Positions 35,923 to 45,713 of a stretch of DNA of 64,000 nt are shown here, piece by piece. Source of the stretch: Chitinophagaceae bacterium (lineage in GTDB: Bacteria > Bacteroidota > Bacteroidia > Chitinophagales > Chitinophagaceae); assembly GCA_016699815.1 (NCBI GenBank), contig CP065012.1, positions 2,170,001 to 2,234,000 of the forward strand, read 5' to 3'. The notes under the pieces were generated by a model. The model had not been told where the DNA came from. It saw nothing but the letters and a program-made list of their open reading frames with translations, and did no database searches. The translations under genes were made by a program, and so were the position numbers. Position 1 is the stretch's first letter, and each line of letters opens with the position of its first letter.

Positions 35923-37265
35923 TTAGGCTAATGCACTTCGTCGGCGAGTGATTTTTCTTTTCAATTCTTTGTTGATTTCGTCCAAGCTATTAAATATTTC
36001 GTCAAATGTTACTATCTCAATATTTTTAAAACTATGTCTTTGTAACTGAAAATCCTGATGCCTAGAGAAATTGGGTAACAAAGGTTCAATCATTCCGATA
36101 ATTAGCTTTGCTTTTGGCTTAGTTATGAAAATATTTAAATCAGACTTCTTTATTCCATATTTTTAGAAACTTTCTCAGTAATTAATTTTGCAACTTCTAA
36201 TTTGTTGCTTTCAATCTTAATCAGATATTTTTCCAGTTGGGTACATGCCTTAGTGCAATTATGAGTTAAACAGTAATTGTTACGGTCTTTTCGCTTTGAA
36301 ATTATGTCCGCACTTGGAGTTTTCAATTCAATCAACTCAATATTGTTGTATATATCAATAGCAATAAAATCAATAGGTCTGCTTTTAGCTTCTTCGTCAA
36401 TTTGTTCAATGATTGTATCAACCTCTCTAATTACATATTTGTAACTTGGATTAATAATGTTGAAATTGTCTTCAAAAAATGTTTGCCACTTTGATTCATG
36501 TGACTTGTGCTTTTTGAGATGTTGTTGATAAAGTTCATTTATATAATCCAACTTGTAAGTGTCTGTCTCTTTAAATAGTTCAATTTTGGAAGCCAAAATA
36601 TCATAACGCTTCTCATAAAGTTGAAATAGCAATTCATGTAATTCTTTGTCAGATAAATTACTAATAACCTCTTTGAATATTGTTTTTTTAAAAGCTGTTG
36701 ATACAAGCTCGCCGCCAATCTTTACATTGGCAGGAATTGTAATTTTTCTACTCAGAAATTTTAAGGCTTGGGAAAGTGAACTTTGATTTATCTGTTTTTT
36801 CTCGGAGTCGAATAAACCATGAATATAATTGTAGTCGTGACTGCTAAGAATAAGATGTTTGCCCACCGCTTTTGTCGTCACCTTGGTTTTCGAATCTGTT
36901 GAAAAGTCAATTGTAAATTCAACAATCTTTGGAATAGCCTTTAAGATTTCTAAAATGATATTCCCAAACCCTTTATAAAATGAACCAGTTGTATTATAGG
37001 TTCCTTTTAGTTTCGTTAAAGTTGAAATTCCGGTCGCTGTAAAAAAATCAATTGGGAATTCGGCAGTCGTAAAAACTTTAATAACTTTTTTTGACTTGTT
37101 AATAGAGCAGCTTAGTTTTTCCCCTGATACTCTTGCTTTAGATTTATTTGCAGCATAATCTGCAGACTTTTGAAGTCCAGTTCCTGTCATGTCAAAACTT
37201 TTTGAATAAGTTTTGACGCTGCTTCCGGAAGTAATATTTCGTGTCGAAAAAACTTGACTTGGCAT
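35923..37265 (-). pseudogene. sduA: Shedu nuclease SduA (DUF4263), frameshifted near C-terminus
   Basis: The first 370 residues read through and carry the SduA C-terminal nuclease pattern: DFIAIDIYNNIELIELKTPS, then NYCLTHNCTKACTQLEKYL near 310-345. A T5 run at 36160-36164 (T6 in the cassette 20 copy) shifts the frame, so the last 75 residues are lost. Shedu is a known single-gene anti-phage nuclease. The nuclease motif itself is upstream of the break, so partial function cannot be excluded. Confidence 0.82.
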
Positions 37266-37289
37266 GAGGGTTCAATTTAAATTGCCACT

Positions 37290-37478
37290 AACGGCTACGG
37301 CTTGGCGATGTGGCGGCATTTGAAAATTGTCAGACCGAACCGAAGCCGAATAGAATTACTAATGATGAAGATAACTACAAAAGCTCAATAGTAAAAGTCA
37401 AGCCCAGACTGAAGCCGATTAGCGAACAAAAAGTTTAGAATATATTCGTCGCCCCGCCATATTGCCAAACCGAATGTT
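37290..37478 (-). repeat. attC-like site 15 (189 bp)
   Basis: Arms GGCTTGGCGATGTGGCGG and CCGCCATATTGCCAAACC. Own site of cassette 16 (ends GTTGGCTGAT and ATCAGCCAAC at 38729-38738). Confidence 0.84.
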
Positions 37479-37490
37479 GGCTGATGTGTT

Positions 37491-38690
37491 TTATTGGATT
37501 AATTTTGTTGTTAGTTCAAAAAAATCAGAAAAATTATTATACCCTGACCCATCTTTTGTACCTTTACCTTTTAAAAAACTTTCTTCGCTAATCATTCTCA
37601 CAACTACAAGATTTTTATCAGGGTATACCGCCATACAGTTGCCAAGATAACCAAGTGTTTTATAAAACTTATTCATATTTTCCTTTCTACTTATCGTTAA
37701 ACCATTGTCTTTTAGAATTTTGGTAATTGCAGTATCCCATACTGGCATAATTCTCTTCATTTTTTCTGCAAAAAGTTTTGAATAAACAGATGATTCATGC
37801 TTTCCCTTTAGAGAACGCACTACATTTATTACGCTGTCAGGTAGTCCAGCCTTTTGCAACTTTCCAATTTGTTCATCATCAATAATAGAAAACTTTTGTT
37901 CATAATCTATCCACCAAAGTAAACCACAGCTTGGTTCTAATGTACTAGGAGTTCCCGTTTCTGTAAACCATTTTTCATTAATTAGCTGCTTTCCTTCCCA
38001 TTTACCTTTTTGAACAAATAATTGTCCAAGCTTGGCTAAATCCTTGGGCAATACTTGAAAACCAGCCATAGCATGTGGATTCCCTTCGTCATCAAGAGTC
38101 CAGTCATAATCTTCAATACCAAGTGGTGCAAATATTTTTTCTGCCAAATAATTGTCCATACGTTTTCTTGAAGCAATTTTTACAATCCCTGCCAATAGGT
38201 TCATTGCTTTATTGTTATAGCTAAATTTTGTGCCGGGTTTATCTGTAATCTCAGCCGCTAAGGCCAACTTTACAAAATCAGGGCTTGGGTAAATTTCTAC
38301 AGTTGTGAGTGGAATGTTTTGCACACCAGATGTATGATTCATCAAATGTCTGATGGTAATTTCCTTTTTCTGACCTTGTTTCCATTCCGGATAAAAGTCA
38401 TAGATTGGTTGGTCAATTGATTTTATTAGGCTGTCAGTAATTAGCTTACCTATGGCAAGGTTTACAATAGACTTAGTTGAAGACATCGCTTCAATTCTTT
38501 TTGGCTCTTTTCCGAAATAATATTCACTATAGAGTTTCCCTTCTAAAAAGATAACTAATGCATCAGATTGTGTCAACTCTGCATGTTTTATTAAAGTGTC
38601 AAGGACTTTAGAGTCTAATTTTTTTTGAGCCAATATCTCAACGCAGAAGTTGGTCAGAAAAAAGGAAATGAAAAGAATTAATTTTATCAT
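37491..38690 (-). CDS. Serine hydrolase, class C beta-lactamase family
   Basis: A 399-residue exported enzyme with a signal peptide (cleavage near ILAQK). The catalytic SxxK is in SSTKSIVNLAIG near residue 71, the YxN motif is FSYNNKAMNLLAG near 160, and HTSGV-type turns are present. The family includes beta-lactamases, DD-peptidases and esterases. Nothing here proves antibiotic hydrolysis. Single gene of cassette 16. Confidence 0.88.
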   Translation of the reverse strand: MIKLILFISFFLTNFCVEILAQKKLDSKVLDTLIKHAELTQSDALVIFLEGKLYSEYYFGKEPKRIEAMSSTKSIVNLAIGKLITDSLIKSIDQPIYDFYPEWKQGQKKEITIRHLMNHTSGVQNIPLTTVEIYPSPDFVKLALAAEITDKPGTKFSYNNKAMNLLAGIVKIASRKRMDNYLAEKIFAPLGIEDYDWTLDDEGNPHAMAGFQVLPKDLAKLGQLFVQKGKWEGKQLINEKWFTETGTPSTLEPSCGLLWWIDYEQKFSIIDDEQIGKLQKAGLPDSVINVVRSLKGKHESSVYSKLFAEKMKRIMPVWDTAITKILKDNGLTISRKENMNKFYKTLGYLGNCMAVYPDKNLVVVRMISEESFLKGKGTKDGSGYNNFSDFFELTTKLIQ

Positions 38691-38735
38691 AAGTAAATTT
38701 TAATTGTGATGGTCGTAGGCGGTAACATATCAGCC

Positions 38736-38925
38736 AACGGTTAACGGCTTGGCGATGTGGCGGTATTTGAAAATCGTCAGCCCGTAACCGCTGCTAAATT
38801 TATAAATAAAAGTTCATTGTTTATTCTATTGCTCGGCTTTATTCGTCGGCTGGAACTGAAGCCGAATAGCGGAAAAAAAGCTGAGAATGTATTCGTCGCC
38901 CCGCCATATTGCCAAACCGAATGTT
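38736..38925 (-). repeat. attC-like site 16 (190 bp)
   Basis: Same arm family as sites 15 and 27. Own site of cassette 17 (ends GTTATCGGTA and TACCGATAAC at 39788-39797). Confidence 0.84.
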
Positions 38926-38962
38926 ATCGGTAGCTCTTTTTCGTTTGTTCATTGGTCAGTCG

Positions 38963-39376
38963 TTACAAGTTGTCGGTTACAAACTGTTGTGAATAGCTTT
39001 TAATCATTTGTCTAACTTGTCGAAACTGCTCCAAAATTTCTGTTTCCGTCCCAGTTGATTTTGCAGGGTCTGGAAAATTTTGATGAAACTTTTTGGCTTT
39101 GGTCGGAAAGAACGGACAACGTTCTTTGGCGTTGTCGCAAACCGTAATTACAAAATCAAAGTCAATGTCAAAGTATTCGTCAATGTTGTTTGATGTGTGT
39201 TTTGAAATGTCAATGCCGTCCTCCTCCATTGTAGCAATTGCTCTCGGATTTACTCCGTGAGTTTCAACGCCTGCACTGTAAATTTCTGCTTTGTCGCTTG
39301 CGAAGTGTCGCAAGTAACCTTCGGCAATTTGGCTTCGACAACTGTTGCCTGTGCATAGAACTAATACTTTCTTCAT
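38963..39376 (-). CDS. arsC: Arsenate reductase / LMW protein-tyrosine-phosphatase-like ArsC
   Basis: About 137 residues from ATG 39376. The P-loop is VLVLCTGNSCRSQIAEGYL near residues 4-22, with the catalytic Cys, and a later conserved segment contains TVCDNAKERCPFFP, the Cys pair typical of thioredoxin-coupled ArsC. It reduces arsenate to arsenite for export. No arsenite pump is in the cassette. It overlaps the crcB stop (ATGA). Confidence 0.92.
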   Translation of the reverse strand: MKKVLVLCTGNSCRSQIAEGYLRHFASDKAEIYSAGVETHGVNPRAIATMEEDGIDISKHTSNNIDEYFDIDFDFVITVCDNAKERCPFFPTKAKKFHQNFPDPAKSTGTETEILEQFRQVRQMIKSYSQQFVTDNL

Positions 39377-39747
39377 ATTCTCTCTGCAATAAAAAGTCCG
39401 CCAAAAGTTGCCGTTACACAAAGCAAAATGCTTCCAAGTATATAAAGCACTAAACTTGTATTGTGTCCTTGTTGGAAAAGTGTCAGTGTTTCACTACTGA
39501 AAGTTGAGAATGTGCTGAAAGCACCGCAAAAACCAACTGTCAAAAACAGCCTTGCGGTCGGTGAAAGAATTTGCTTGTGGTCAGCAAGTCCGATAATAAA
39601 ACCCAAAGCAAAACAAGCCACTATGTTAACTACAAAAGTTCCGAAAGGAAAATGATGGTTGTGCCAATTGTCAACCCACTTGCCAAGCCCGAACCGAGAA
39701 AGTCCGCCAAGTCCGCTGCCGATAAATACTGCAATAAGTTCTTTCAT
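39373..39747 (-). CDS. crcB: Fluoride channel CrcB (Fluc)
   Basis: A 124-residue membrane protein with four helices. GGLSRFGLGKWVDN sits at the N-terminus, FVVNIVACFALGF in the second helix, and FCGAFSTFSTFSSET in the third, the signature of Fluc channels. It exports fluoride as a dual-topology dimer. It is co-transcribed with arsC, forming a small oxyanion/halide resistance cassette. Confidence 0.94.
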   Translation of the reverse strand: MKELIAVFIGSGLGGLSRFGLGKWVDNWHNHHFPFGTFVVNIVACFALGFIIGLADHKQILSPTARLFLTVGFCGAFSTFSTFSSETLTLFQQGHNTSLVLYILGSILLCVTATFGGLFIAERI

Positions 39748-39794
39748 TTATGTCCTGTCGTTTGAGTTTGCACTGTCGTCATAGAGTTACCGAT

Positions 39795-39980
39795 AACGTT
39801 TAAGGCTTGGCGATGGGCTGGTATTCAATGAACTTTCCGCCCGAACGTCAGCCGATTGAAAAACTAAAGCCGAAGATAAGTGCAAAAAGCCGATATTTGT
39901 TCGTCTGCTGGAACCTTAGCTGATAGCGAACTACAGCCGATTGTTATTCCTTCAGCCAGCCTATTGCCAAACCTTTTGTT
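39795..39980 (-). repeat. attC-like site 17 (186 bp)
   Basis: Arms AAGGCTTGGCGATGGGCTGG and CAGCCTATTGCCAAACCTT. Identical to site 28. Own site of cassette 18 (ends GTTGTGCGT and ACGCACAAC at 40770-40778). Confidence 0.86.
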
Positions 39981-39995
39981 GTGCGTTCGTACTTG

Positions 39996-40421
39996 TCACT
40001 CGATGCCTTGTTTGAATTTTTCGTACTCTTCATAAAGCCAGTCAATATATTGGTCAAAGCTTTGAAGCACTAAGTCAAGTCCAGCACCCTTTTCTATTTG
40101 AAGTCCTTTGTCGGTAACAAAAATATATTGGTGACTAAATAATTCTCTTGTTATCTCGAAATACTTCTCGTCAAGCCAATCTCTACAAAACATTTCATCA
40201 TCAGGGATTTTTTTATTTTCTTCTCGCTTTTCCCCTCCAGTGTTTAAGTAGAGAAAGTCATATTCAAGAGTATTGTCTCGTGGAAAGCCTATGATGTCGA
40301 GTACAACAGCCAAATTATCAACGCAGATATTTCCGAATTGTAAGCCTTTTTGTTCTAACTCTTCAAACAAACATTCTTGTTTATATTGTTCAAGTAAAAG
40401 GTTTATGAAATGCTCCTTCAT
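39996..40421 (-). CDS. Hypothetical protein partnered with a Cas9-N-terminus-like gene
   Basis: A 141-residue acidic soluble protein, 4 bp downstream of the Cas9-like mini-gene. I recognise no domain. It is predicted mixed alpha/beta, with a Trp/Tyr-rich C-terminal helix (YIDWLYEEYEKFK). The same two-gene cassette recurs at 62268-63000 with no visible change, which argues that both genes form one unit. Confidence 0.7.
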   Translation of the reverse strand: MKEHFINLLLEQYKQECLFEELEQKGLQFGNICVDNLAVVLDIIGFPRDNTLEYDFLYLNTGGEKREENKKIPDDEMFCRDWLDEKYFEITRELFSHQYIFVTDKGLQIEKGAGLDLVLQSFDQYIDWLYEEYEKFKQGIE

Positions 40422-40425
40422 TATT

Positions 40426-40728
40426 TTATTTCTTGTCCTGATGTAAAAGAATAAGTGTCGCTACAAAAGTTGTCAAAGATAAATTAAGCCAAAATTGCCA
40501 ACTGGTTCTATCATACAATGATAATAAAACTGTTGCAAATGAAATGAAGTGAAGCAAGTTGACAATTGTAAATACGTTCCTTCTCTTTTGTCTTGCAATT
40601 CTTTTGTGTCGAACTGCTTTGCCTGGAAAAATTCTTGTTCCGCAACTTTCGATTTGATTATTATCGGTATCAATAATTGCCCACCCAATTGAATTTGTCC
40701 CTAAGTCAAGTCCTAAAACTTTGCTCAT
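40426..40728 (-). CDS. Cas9 RuvC-I/bridge-helix-like N-terminus fused to two membrane helices
   Basis: A 100-residue protein. Residues 3-17 (KVLGLDLGTNSIGWA) are the RuvC-I motif of Cas9 with its catalytic Asp at position 8. CGTRIFPGKAVRHKRIARQKRR (about 29-50) matches the segment leading into the Arg-rich bridge helix of type II-C Cas9. It then turns into two hydrophobic helices (about 57-73 and 79-95). No HNH, RuvC-II/III or PAM domain exists, so it cannot be an RNA-guided nuclease by itself. The whole frame is open, has a standard start, and is present twice, which argues against a random Cas9 fragment. The function is unknown. Confidence 0.78.
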   Translation of the reverse strand: MSKVLGLDLGTNSIGWAIIDTDNNQIESCGTRIFPGKAVRHKRIARQKRRNVFTIVNLLHFISFATVLLSLYDRTSWQFWLNLSLTTFVATLILLHQDKK

Positions 40729-40775
40729 ATTGTCTAAACTTTAAAGATTAAAACTGCTGCGATTGTATGACGCAC

Positions 40776-40966
40776 AACGGACAGGGCTTGCCGAAGTACG
40801 GGAATTAGTATTCCGTCCGCCCGGTACCGATGATGATTGAAAAACTGATGATGAAGATAACAACAAAAAGCTAAATAGATAATGTCCAGCCCGATATGAA
40901 GCACAATAGAATTACAAAAAGCCGAAGATAACTTCCGTCAGCCCGTATTTTGGCAAACCCCCTGTT
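40776..40966 (-). repeat. attC-like site 18 (191 bp)
   Basis: Nearly identical to site 11. Own site of cassette 19 (ends GTTGTACGT and ACGTACAAC at 46285-46293). Confidence 0.85.
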
Positions 40967-41038
40967 GTACGTTCGCCCTTCTCCTCGGTCATCTACAATG
41001 TGGTTCTGTGTCCAACCGCAGAGTGTTGCCTGTGCGTT

Positions 41039-41117
41039 GGCACAAGGCAGGCTCTTTTGCAAGGTTGGCTTTTGTGTGTCGGCATTGTGTGCCTTGCAAA
41101 TGTGCCTGACTTGGTGC
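41039..41117. repeat. Hairpin element B5
   Basis: Same as B3 apart from single-base changes; 3' side of cassette 19. Direct-repeat partner of B6. Confidence 0.7.
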
Positions 41118-41157
41118 GTTGGCTATTAGAGACTTCGCCTATTGTACCCAAACAATG

Positions 41158-42162
41158 TTACTCACTGTCAATTATTTCTTTTACTTTATTTTCTAAAACT
41201 TTTTTGTCAGGCAAATACAACTGATATTTTGAAACAAAAATTTTGTTGGCAAGTCCGCCTGTTGCATACTTAACAGTGTATTCATGTTTGTCTGCCGCAA
41301 TGATAATTCCTATTGGTTCGTTGTCGCCTTCTGTATTTTCTTCTTCTTTAAAATAATTCAAGTAAAGGTTCATCTGTCCAATATCTTGATGCTTAACTTT
41401 TCTCGTTTTGAGGTCTATAAGAACAAAACATTTAAGAATGCGATGATAAAAAACAAGGTCAATAAAATTGTGTTCATTGTCAACCGTGATTTTAAATTGC
41501 CTTGCCACAAATGAAAAGCCTTTGCCAAGTTCCAGTAAGAATTTTTGCAGGTTGTCAACAAGTTTTTTTTCAAGCCCCCTTTCTTTAAGTATTTTATCTT
41601 TTGGCAACTCAAGAAACTCGAAAACGTAGGGGTCTTTAATAGCGTCTTTTGCAACAATTAATTCATGACCTTTTTCAGCTAAAGCCAATACTCCTTTTTT
41701 ATCTTTGCTTAAAGCTAAGCGTTGAAATAATGCAGAATCAATCTGTCGTTTCATTTCTCTGAAACTCCAATTCTCTTTGATAGTTTGTTTTTCGTAGAAA
41801 CTTCTGGCTAAGTCGTCTGAAACGGTAAGCAATTCAGCATAATGGCTCCAACTCAATTTTCCAGACACTGTCTGGAATTTTTGGTACTTAATATAAAACA
41901 ACCTGCACAAGTAAATATTACTTTTGCTGAAACCTTTGCCATATTTTGTCTTTAAATCTTTGGCAAGACTGGTTAGTAATGCACTTCCGTAATCGGCTTT
42001 TTCTTTTCCGTGTTGTTCAAATTCAACAATATGTCTGCCAATTTCCCAATTAGCTTTCACTAACTCGGTATTGATTGCTTTAATAGCATTCTCTCTTGCT
42101 TTTTGAAGCGTAGAGCCAATGTTATCAAGTAGCTGATTGTATTTATTTGAAGTTGGCTTCAT
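41158..42162 (-). CDS. DUF1016/YhcG-type PD-(D/E)XK nuclease
   Basis: A 334-residue protein. The N-terminal DUF1016 helical region reads NWEIGRHIVEFEQ, YGSALLTSLAKDLK and GFSKSNIYLCRLFY. The C-terminal nuclease core is NFIDLVFYHRILKCFVLIDLKTRK near residue 240, with D-x(n)-DLK as the PD-(D/E)XK signature. It is the last gene of a four-gene defence-like cassette, 7 bp after a DNA methylase. It is probably the effector nuclease. Confidence 0.85.
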   Translation of the reverse strand: MKPTSNKYNQLLDNIGSTLQKARENAIKAINTELVKANWEIGRHIVEFEQHGKEKADYGSALLTSLAKDLKTKYGKGFSKSNIYLCRLFYIKYQKFQTVSGKLSWSHYAELLTVSDDLARSFYEKQTIKENWSFREMKRQIDSALFQRLALSKDKKGVLALAEKGHELIVAKDAIKDPYVFEFLELPKDKILKERGLEKKLVDNLQKFLLELGKGFSFVARQFKITVDNEHNFIDLVFYHRILKCFVLIDLKTRKVKHQDIGQMNLYLNYFKEEENTEGDNEPIGIIIAADKHEYTVKYATGGLANKIFVSKYQLYLPDKKVLENKVKEIIDSE

Positions 42163-42169
42163 GATTTTA

Positions 42170-43429
42170 TTATTGACCGATAAATTTTTTTGTACTTTTT
42201 TCGATAAACTTAAAATTTAATAATTCTACTTCTTTTTGATTACTGAATTTTTCAAAAGGATTAATGTCTGAAAGTATTACAATTCTGTCTGTAGCCGTTG
42301 CACTTCCTTTAGTTTCGCCCCAAATTCTTGTTGTTTTATCTGTGTCCATAATTACATCGGTAAAACACCAAACATTTTTAAAATAATTATTCTCCTTCAC
42401 CATTAAGCAAAATTCTCTTGCAAGAGGAATTACGCTTGTTTTTGATTTTGCAACATCTCCAATTACAAAGACGGCAACACCGTCTCTTTTTAGAAAGACC
42501 TTAAGTTCTTGGATAAATGCTTTAGAAAATGTAATCCATTCATCAAGATTTAAGTCATCATCGAGTTCTTCATGAATTAAGAGTGGATTTTGGTTCATAA
42601 ACCATGAACGAATCCAGTTTTGTTTTGCATAGTTTACAATTCCTAAGTAGGGTGGCGAGGTAAGAATTAAACTTACCTTTTTATGGAAAGGTTTTAATTC
42701 CTCAATCTTTGACAATTGTTTTGCATCAGCTCTCTGTACGACACCTGTTTGCCCAAGCTTTGAATGTTTCTTGTAAAGCCTTTCAGTTTTTTCTCTCAAC
42801 AACTCAAACACATCCCTGTAAAAGCGGTTTAATTGATTGGTCTGAACAAATCGCCTTACATATTCTGGCGACATACTGAATGTGTTAGGCATATCAATCG
42901 AGGCGTACCCTGAACTGCCATTAGCCCTTTCTCCACCATGTAATACACCAAGAGTTATTCCAATCAGGTACTTGTCAACTGGTTTGTCTGACTTTAATAG
43001 CTTACGCCTTAAATAGCAAAGTTGTGCTAAAGTACGGGGATGAAAAATTAAATGAACTTCATCTGACTGTGCCATAGCCTCTGGTTGATAAAGAGCATGG
43101 TCATACTTCTTTTCAAGTTCTTCAACTCTTGTAAATATTTCCTCTTTTGTTAAGTTATAATTTTTGGCTTCGCTTAACGCTAAAGCAATTGGATTAAGGT
43201 CAGTTGCTACGGTCTTGCGATTACAAATTCTTGCTTCTAAAGCTGTAGTTCCCCTTCCAGAAAAAGGGTCAAAAACTAATTCCTTTTCGTTTGTGAAATA
43301 ACGAATAAAGTAATTAGCCAAAGGTGGCGGAAACGCTCCTAAATATGAACACATAGAATGCCAAGAATCAAACTCTCTTGCACTAAGCTTAGCCCACGGG
43401 GTCACAAAATTTTCTTCGGTTATCATCAA
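42170..43429 (-). CDS. DNA methyltransferase (TSPPY type)
   Basis: A 419-residue methylase. Motif I is VFDPFSGRGTTALEA near residues 52-66 and motif IV is LILTSPPYLGIVNYA near 275-289. TSPPY points to N4-cytosine or a related amino-methylase. It overlaps the upstream ATPase gene by 4 bp. Within this cassette it presumably protects host DNA while the ATPase and nuclease act on unmodified DNA. Confidence 0.88.
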   Translation of the reverse strand: MMITEENFVTPWAKLSAREFDSWHSMCSYLGAFPPPLANYFIRYFTNEKELVFDPFSGRGTTALEARICNRKTVATDLNPIALALSEAKNYNLTKEEIFTRVEELEKKYDHALYQPEAMAQSDEVHLIFHPRTLAQLCYLRRKLLKSDKPVDKYLIGITLGVLHGGERANGSSGYASIDMPNTFSMSPEYVRRFVQTNQLNRFYRDVFELLREKTERLYKKHSKLGQTGVVQRADAKQLSKIEELKPFHKKVSLILTSPPYLGIVNYAKQNWIRSWFMNQNPLLIHEELDDDLNLDEWITFSKAFIQELKVFLKRDGVAVFVIGDVAKSKTSVIPLAREFCLMVKENNYFKNVWCFTDVIMDTDKTTRIWGETKGSATATDRIVILSDINPFEKFSNQKEVELLNFKFIEKSTKKFIGQ

Positions 43430-45702
43430 CTTTCTTGACTTTCGGTTATTATTACGGGAAAGAAATCATGAATTAAATCCACTATTGTTTCACAGGCATT
43501 TTCTAAATCTGCCTTTTTAACTGCTTCAATATGCTCTTGCGAAATTTCTTTCCCATCTTCTTTGGTTAAACGTTCTTCGATTTTATTTTGAGAAATCATA
43601 AATGCACAAAATCCGATATGTTCTCTATATCTGTTTTTAATTGATTCAACAGCTTCGGTGCTATACTGTTGAGCTTTGCTAATAAGTTTTGTCAAATGTT
43701 TGTTGGAATCATTTATGAAAATGTCCACAGCCTCAGTTCCAATATCAACATCAGCGACTGTTTCGATAGTCCATGATTGGTCTTTATAATACTGGTCGTT
43801 TTCATTGATTGCATGGATTTGAATATTTGGGGTATTCTTGTCACCAGATTTACTTGAATCAGCACCATCAGGATAATTTGCTGCAATAACATTTACAGAA
43901 TCACTCAATGATTTTTGTCTTGGTGGTCTTAATTCAAGTGTTATAGAAGCTTTAGCGTCCAGTTCTATATTATCTCTTGTTTTGAAAAAGGCGATACCGT
44001 AACCATCTATTACTCTTGCAGAGCCAGTGAAGCTTCCGAATGAATGTGGTTCAATAACGGCAAGAAACGCATCAGGATTATTGAAGAAACTTGGGTGTGC
44101 ATCTGTCTTAAACTTTACACTGAAAGTTTTTCCGATGTAAACTTCTTTTTCATCTTCGGAAGTAATCTCTAAAAATGTCGGTGGGTCATTTACAGGAATA
44201 GGTTGCTGTTTTTTTGTTTTTACAGTATCCTTTGTTTCGGAAGCTTTTACAGTCTTACCGCCGCCAGATGTTTTGATGTAAGCGTTTATTCTTGTTGCAA
44301 GCCTTTTTCTTAATTTATCTAAGGATTCTGTTTCATCTTTCTTTAAATATCGGTCTTTCCTTTCTTTATCAAGTCTTTTTAGTTCATCGTCTTCAGCCAA
44401 TGTATCAATGGTTAGTTTTTTCAATTCCTCTAAAATCGAAGTGTCTCTAAGGGATTCTCTTGTGCTACTAAAAAGATGTCGCTTAGATTCATTATCCAGA
44501 TTATCGCATTCAACTTGAACCACTAAGTATTTTTCGATGAAGGGTAATTTTAAATCGGTTTTAATGAGAGAATTGTTTAACTGCCCTTGTTTTTGTCCGT
44601 TGAAGGTTATTATAATTGGTTGAGAGGGTAAGCAATAATTTTTAATTCTATCCATTGGCTTATCAGAGCCGTCCAAAGTCAAAACCCAATAATAAATAGT
44701 TACTTTCCCATCTCTAAATGTTAGGTTTACTTCTTGTTGGTATTGCGTTAAGTTTTTTTCATCGCCACCTCCTTTTGTCAATCGCCTATTGTTTCCAAAT
44801 ATGCTGCGGTTTTCAATTTTGCCTGCATTCAAATCCTTTTTCCTTTCACCACTGATTGTAACTGGAATAATCGGGTCGAATAAATAATGATGCACCAAAT
44901 ACCAAAGCGATGAAGTAGGTCCAGTCATTTTAGCTGTGTATTTTCCTAAATCCATTCCTATATGTCTTACCAATGTACCGGGTGTAAAATCTTTATCTTC
45001 AAGTTCAACATTAAATGGTTGTCCGTTTGCACTGTCAACGCAATATTCAAACCATTCAAGTTTGTCTGAATTGATATTACCTGGATTAATCCTAACGATA
45101 GTCCAGGATGTTTTTGCTTTCTCCTTCTTTTCAGTAATGGCAGGTTTTGAAATTATTATGGTGTAATTGTTATATGATAAAGCTGTAGAACCTCCTTGCC
45201 CATAAGCTCCCATTAAAAAGAGTTTGGAAATTTTATTCTGTCCGTGCAGACTTAAAATAGTTTTAGAAAAATCATCACCTTTTATTCCAATACCTTGGTC
45301 TCGAATTTCTACAGTTGGATAATTTTCTCTCTCAGAATCTCTAAGTGTAACTTTTATTTTTCTTGCAAGTTCTTGTATCTTTTTATCAGAGGCATTATCA
45401 ATACTTCTTAATTTTCCATCTTTTAAATTAAACCAATTTTCAGAAGCAGTTCTTGGGCTAACTATATCTGTTGGTTTTCCTTGCTTCTGCCATTCAAGTT
45501 CTATAACAGCATCAATGGCGTTAGTAATCCTTTCTGCTAAACCTGCTGCTGGGTCTGTTCCGATGTTGATAGTCGCAATGTTGTCTTTGTAGCCACCAAC
45601 AGGTGTCCAGCTAACATTGTAATTATCAATTAAGGTTTCAAGTAAATCAGTAACTTCTTTGGCTGTATTTGCTTCTAATAATTGTTTAAAAAGTTTCTTC
45701 AT
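43426..45702 (-). CDS. GHKL (Hsp90-like) ATPase, large defence-type protein
   Basis: A 758-residue protein. The N-terminal GHKL ATPase shows AERITNAIDAVIE (N box) near residue 54, VEIRDQGIGI (G1) near 125, and FLMGAYGQGGSTAL (G2) near 160. The central and C-terminal parts have no family I can name. Similar MORC/Hsp90-like ATPases occur in restriction-like systems. It is the largest subunit of the cassette and overlaps the methylase. The role is probably ATP-driven clamping or activation of the nuclease; that is inference. Confidence 0.8.
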   Translation of the reverse strand: MKKLFKQLLEANTAKEVTDLLETLIDNYNVSWTPVGGYKDNIATINIGTDPAAGLAERITNAIDAVIELEWQKQGKPTDIVSPRTASENWFNLKDGKLRSIDNASDKKIQELARKIKVTLRDSERENYPTVEIRDQGIGIKGDDFSKTILSLHGQNKISKLFLMGAYGQGGSTALSYNNYTIIISKPAITEKKEKAKTSWTIVRINPGNINSDKLEWFEYCVDSANGQPFNVELEDKDFTPGTLVRHIGMDLGKYTAKMTGPTSSLWYLVHHYLFDPIIPVTISGERKKDLNAGKIENRSIFGNNRRLTKGGGDEKNLTQYQQEVNLTFRDGKVTIYYWVLTLDGSDKPMDRIKNYCLPSQPIIITFNGQKQGQLNNSLIKTDLKLPFIEKYLVVQVECDNLDNESKRHLFSSTRESLRDTSILEELKKLTIDTLAEDDELKRLDKERKDRYLKKDETESLDKLRKRLATRINAYIKTSGGGKTVKASETKDTVKTKKQQPIPVNDPPTFLEITSEDEKEVYIGKTFSVKFKTDAHPSFFNNPDAFLAVIEPHSFGSFTGSARVIDGYGIAFFKTRDNIELDAKASITLELRPPRQKSLSDSVNVIAANYPDGADSSKSGDKNTPNIQIHAINENDQYYKDQSWTIETVADVDIGTEAVDIFINDSNKHLTKLISKAQQYSTEAVESIKNRYREHIGFCAFMISQNKIEERLTKEDGKEISQEHIEAVKKADLENACETIVDLIHDFFPVIITESQES

Positions 45703-45713
45703 TAATGGCAGGT

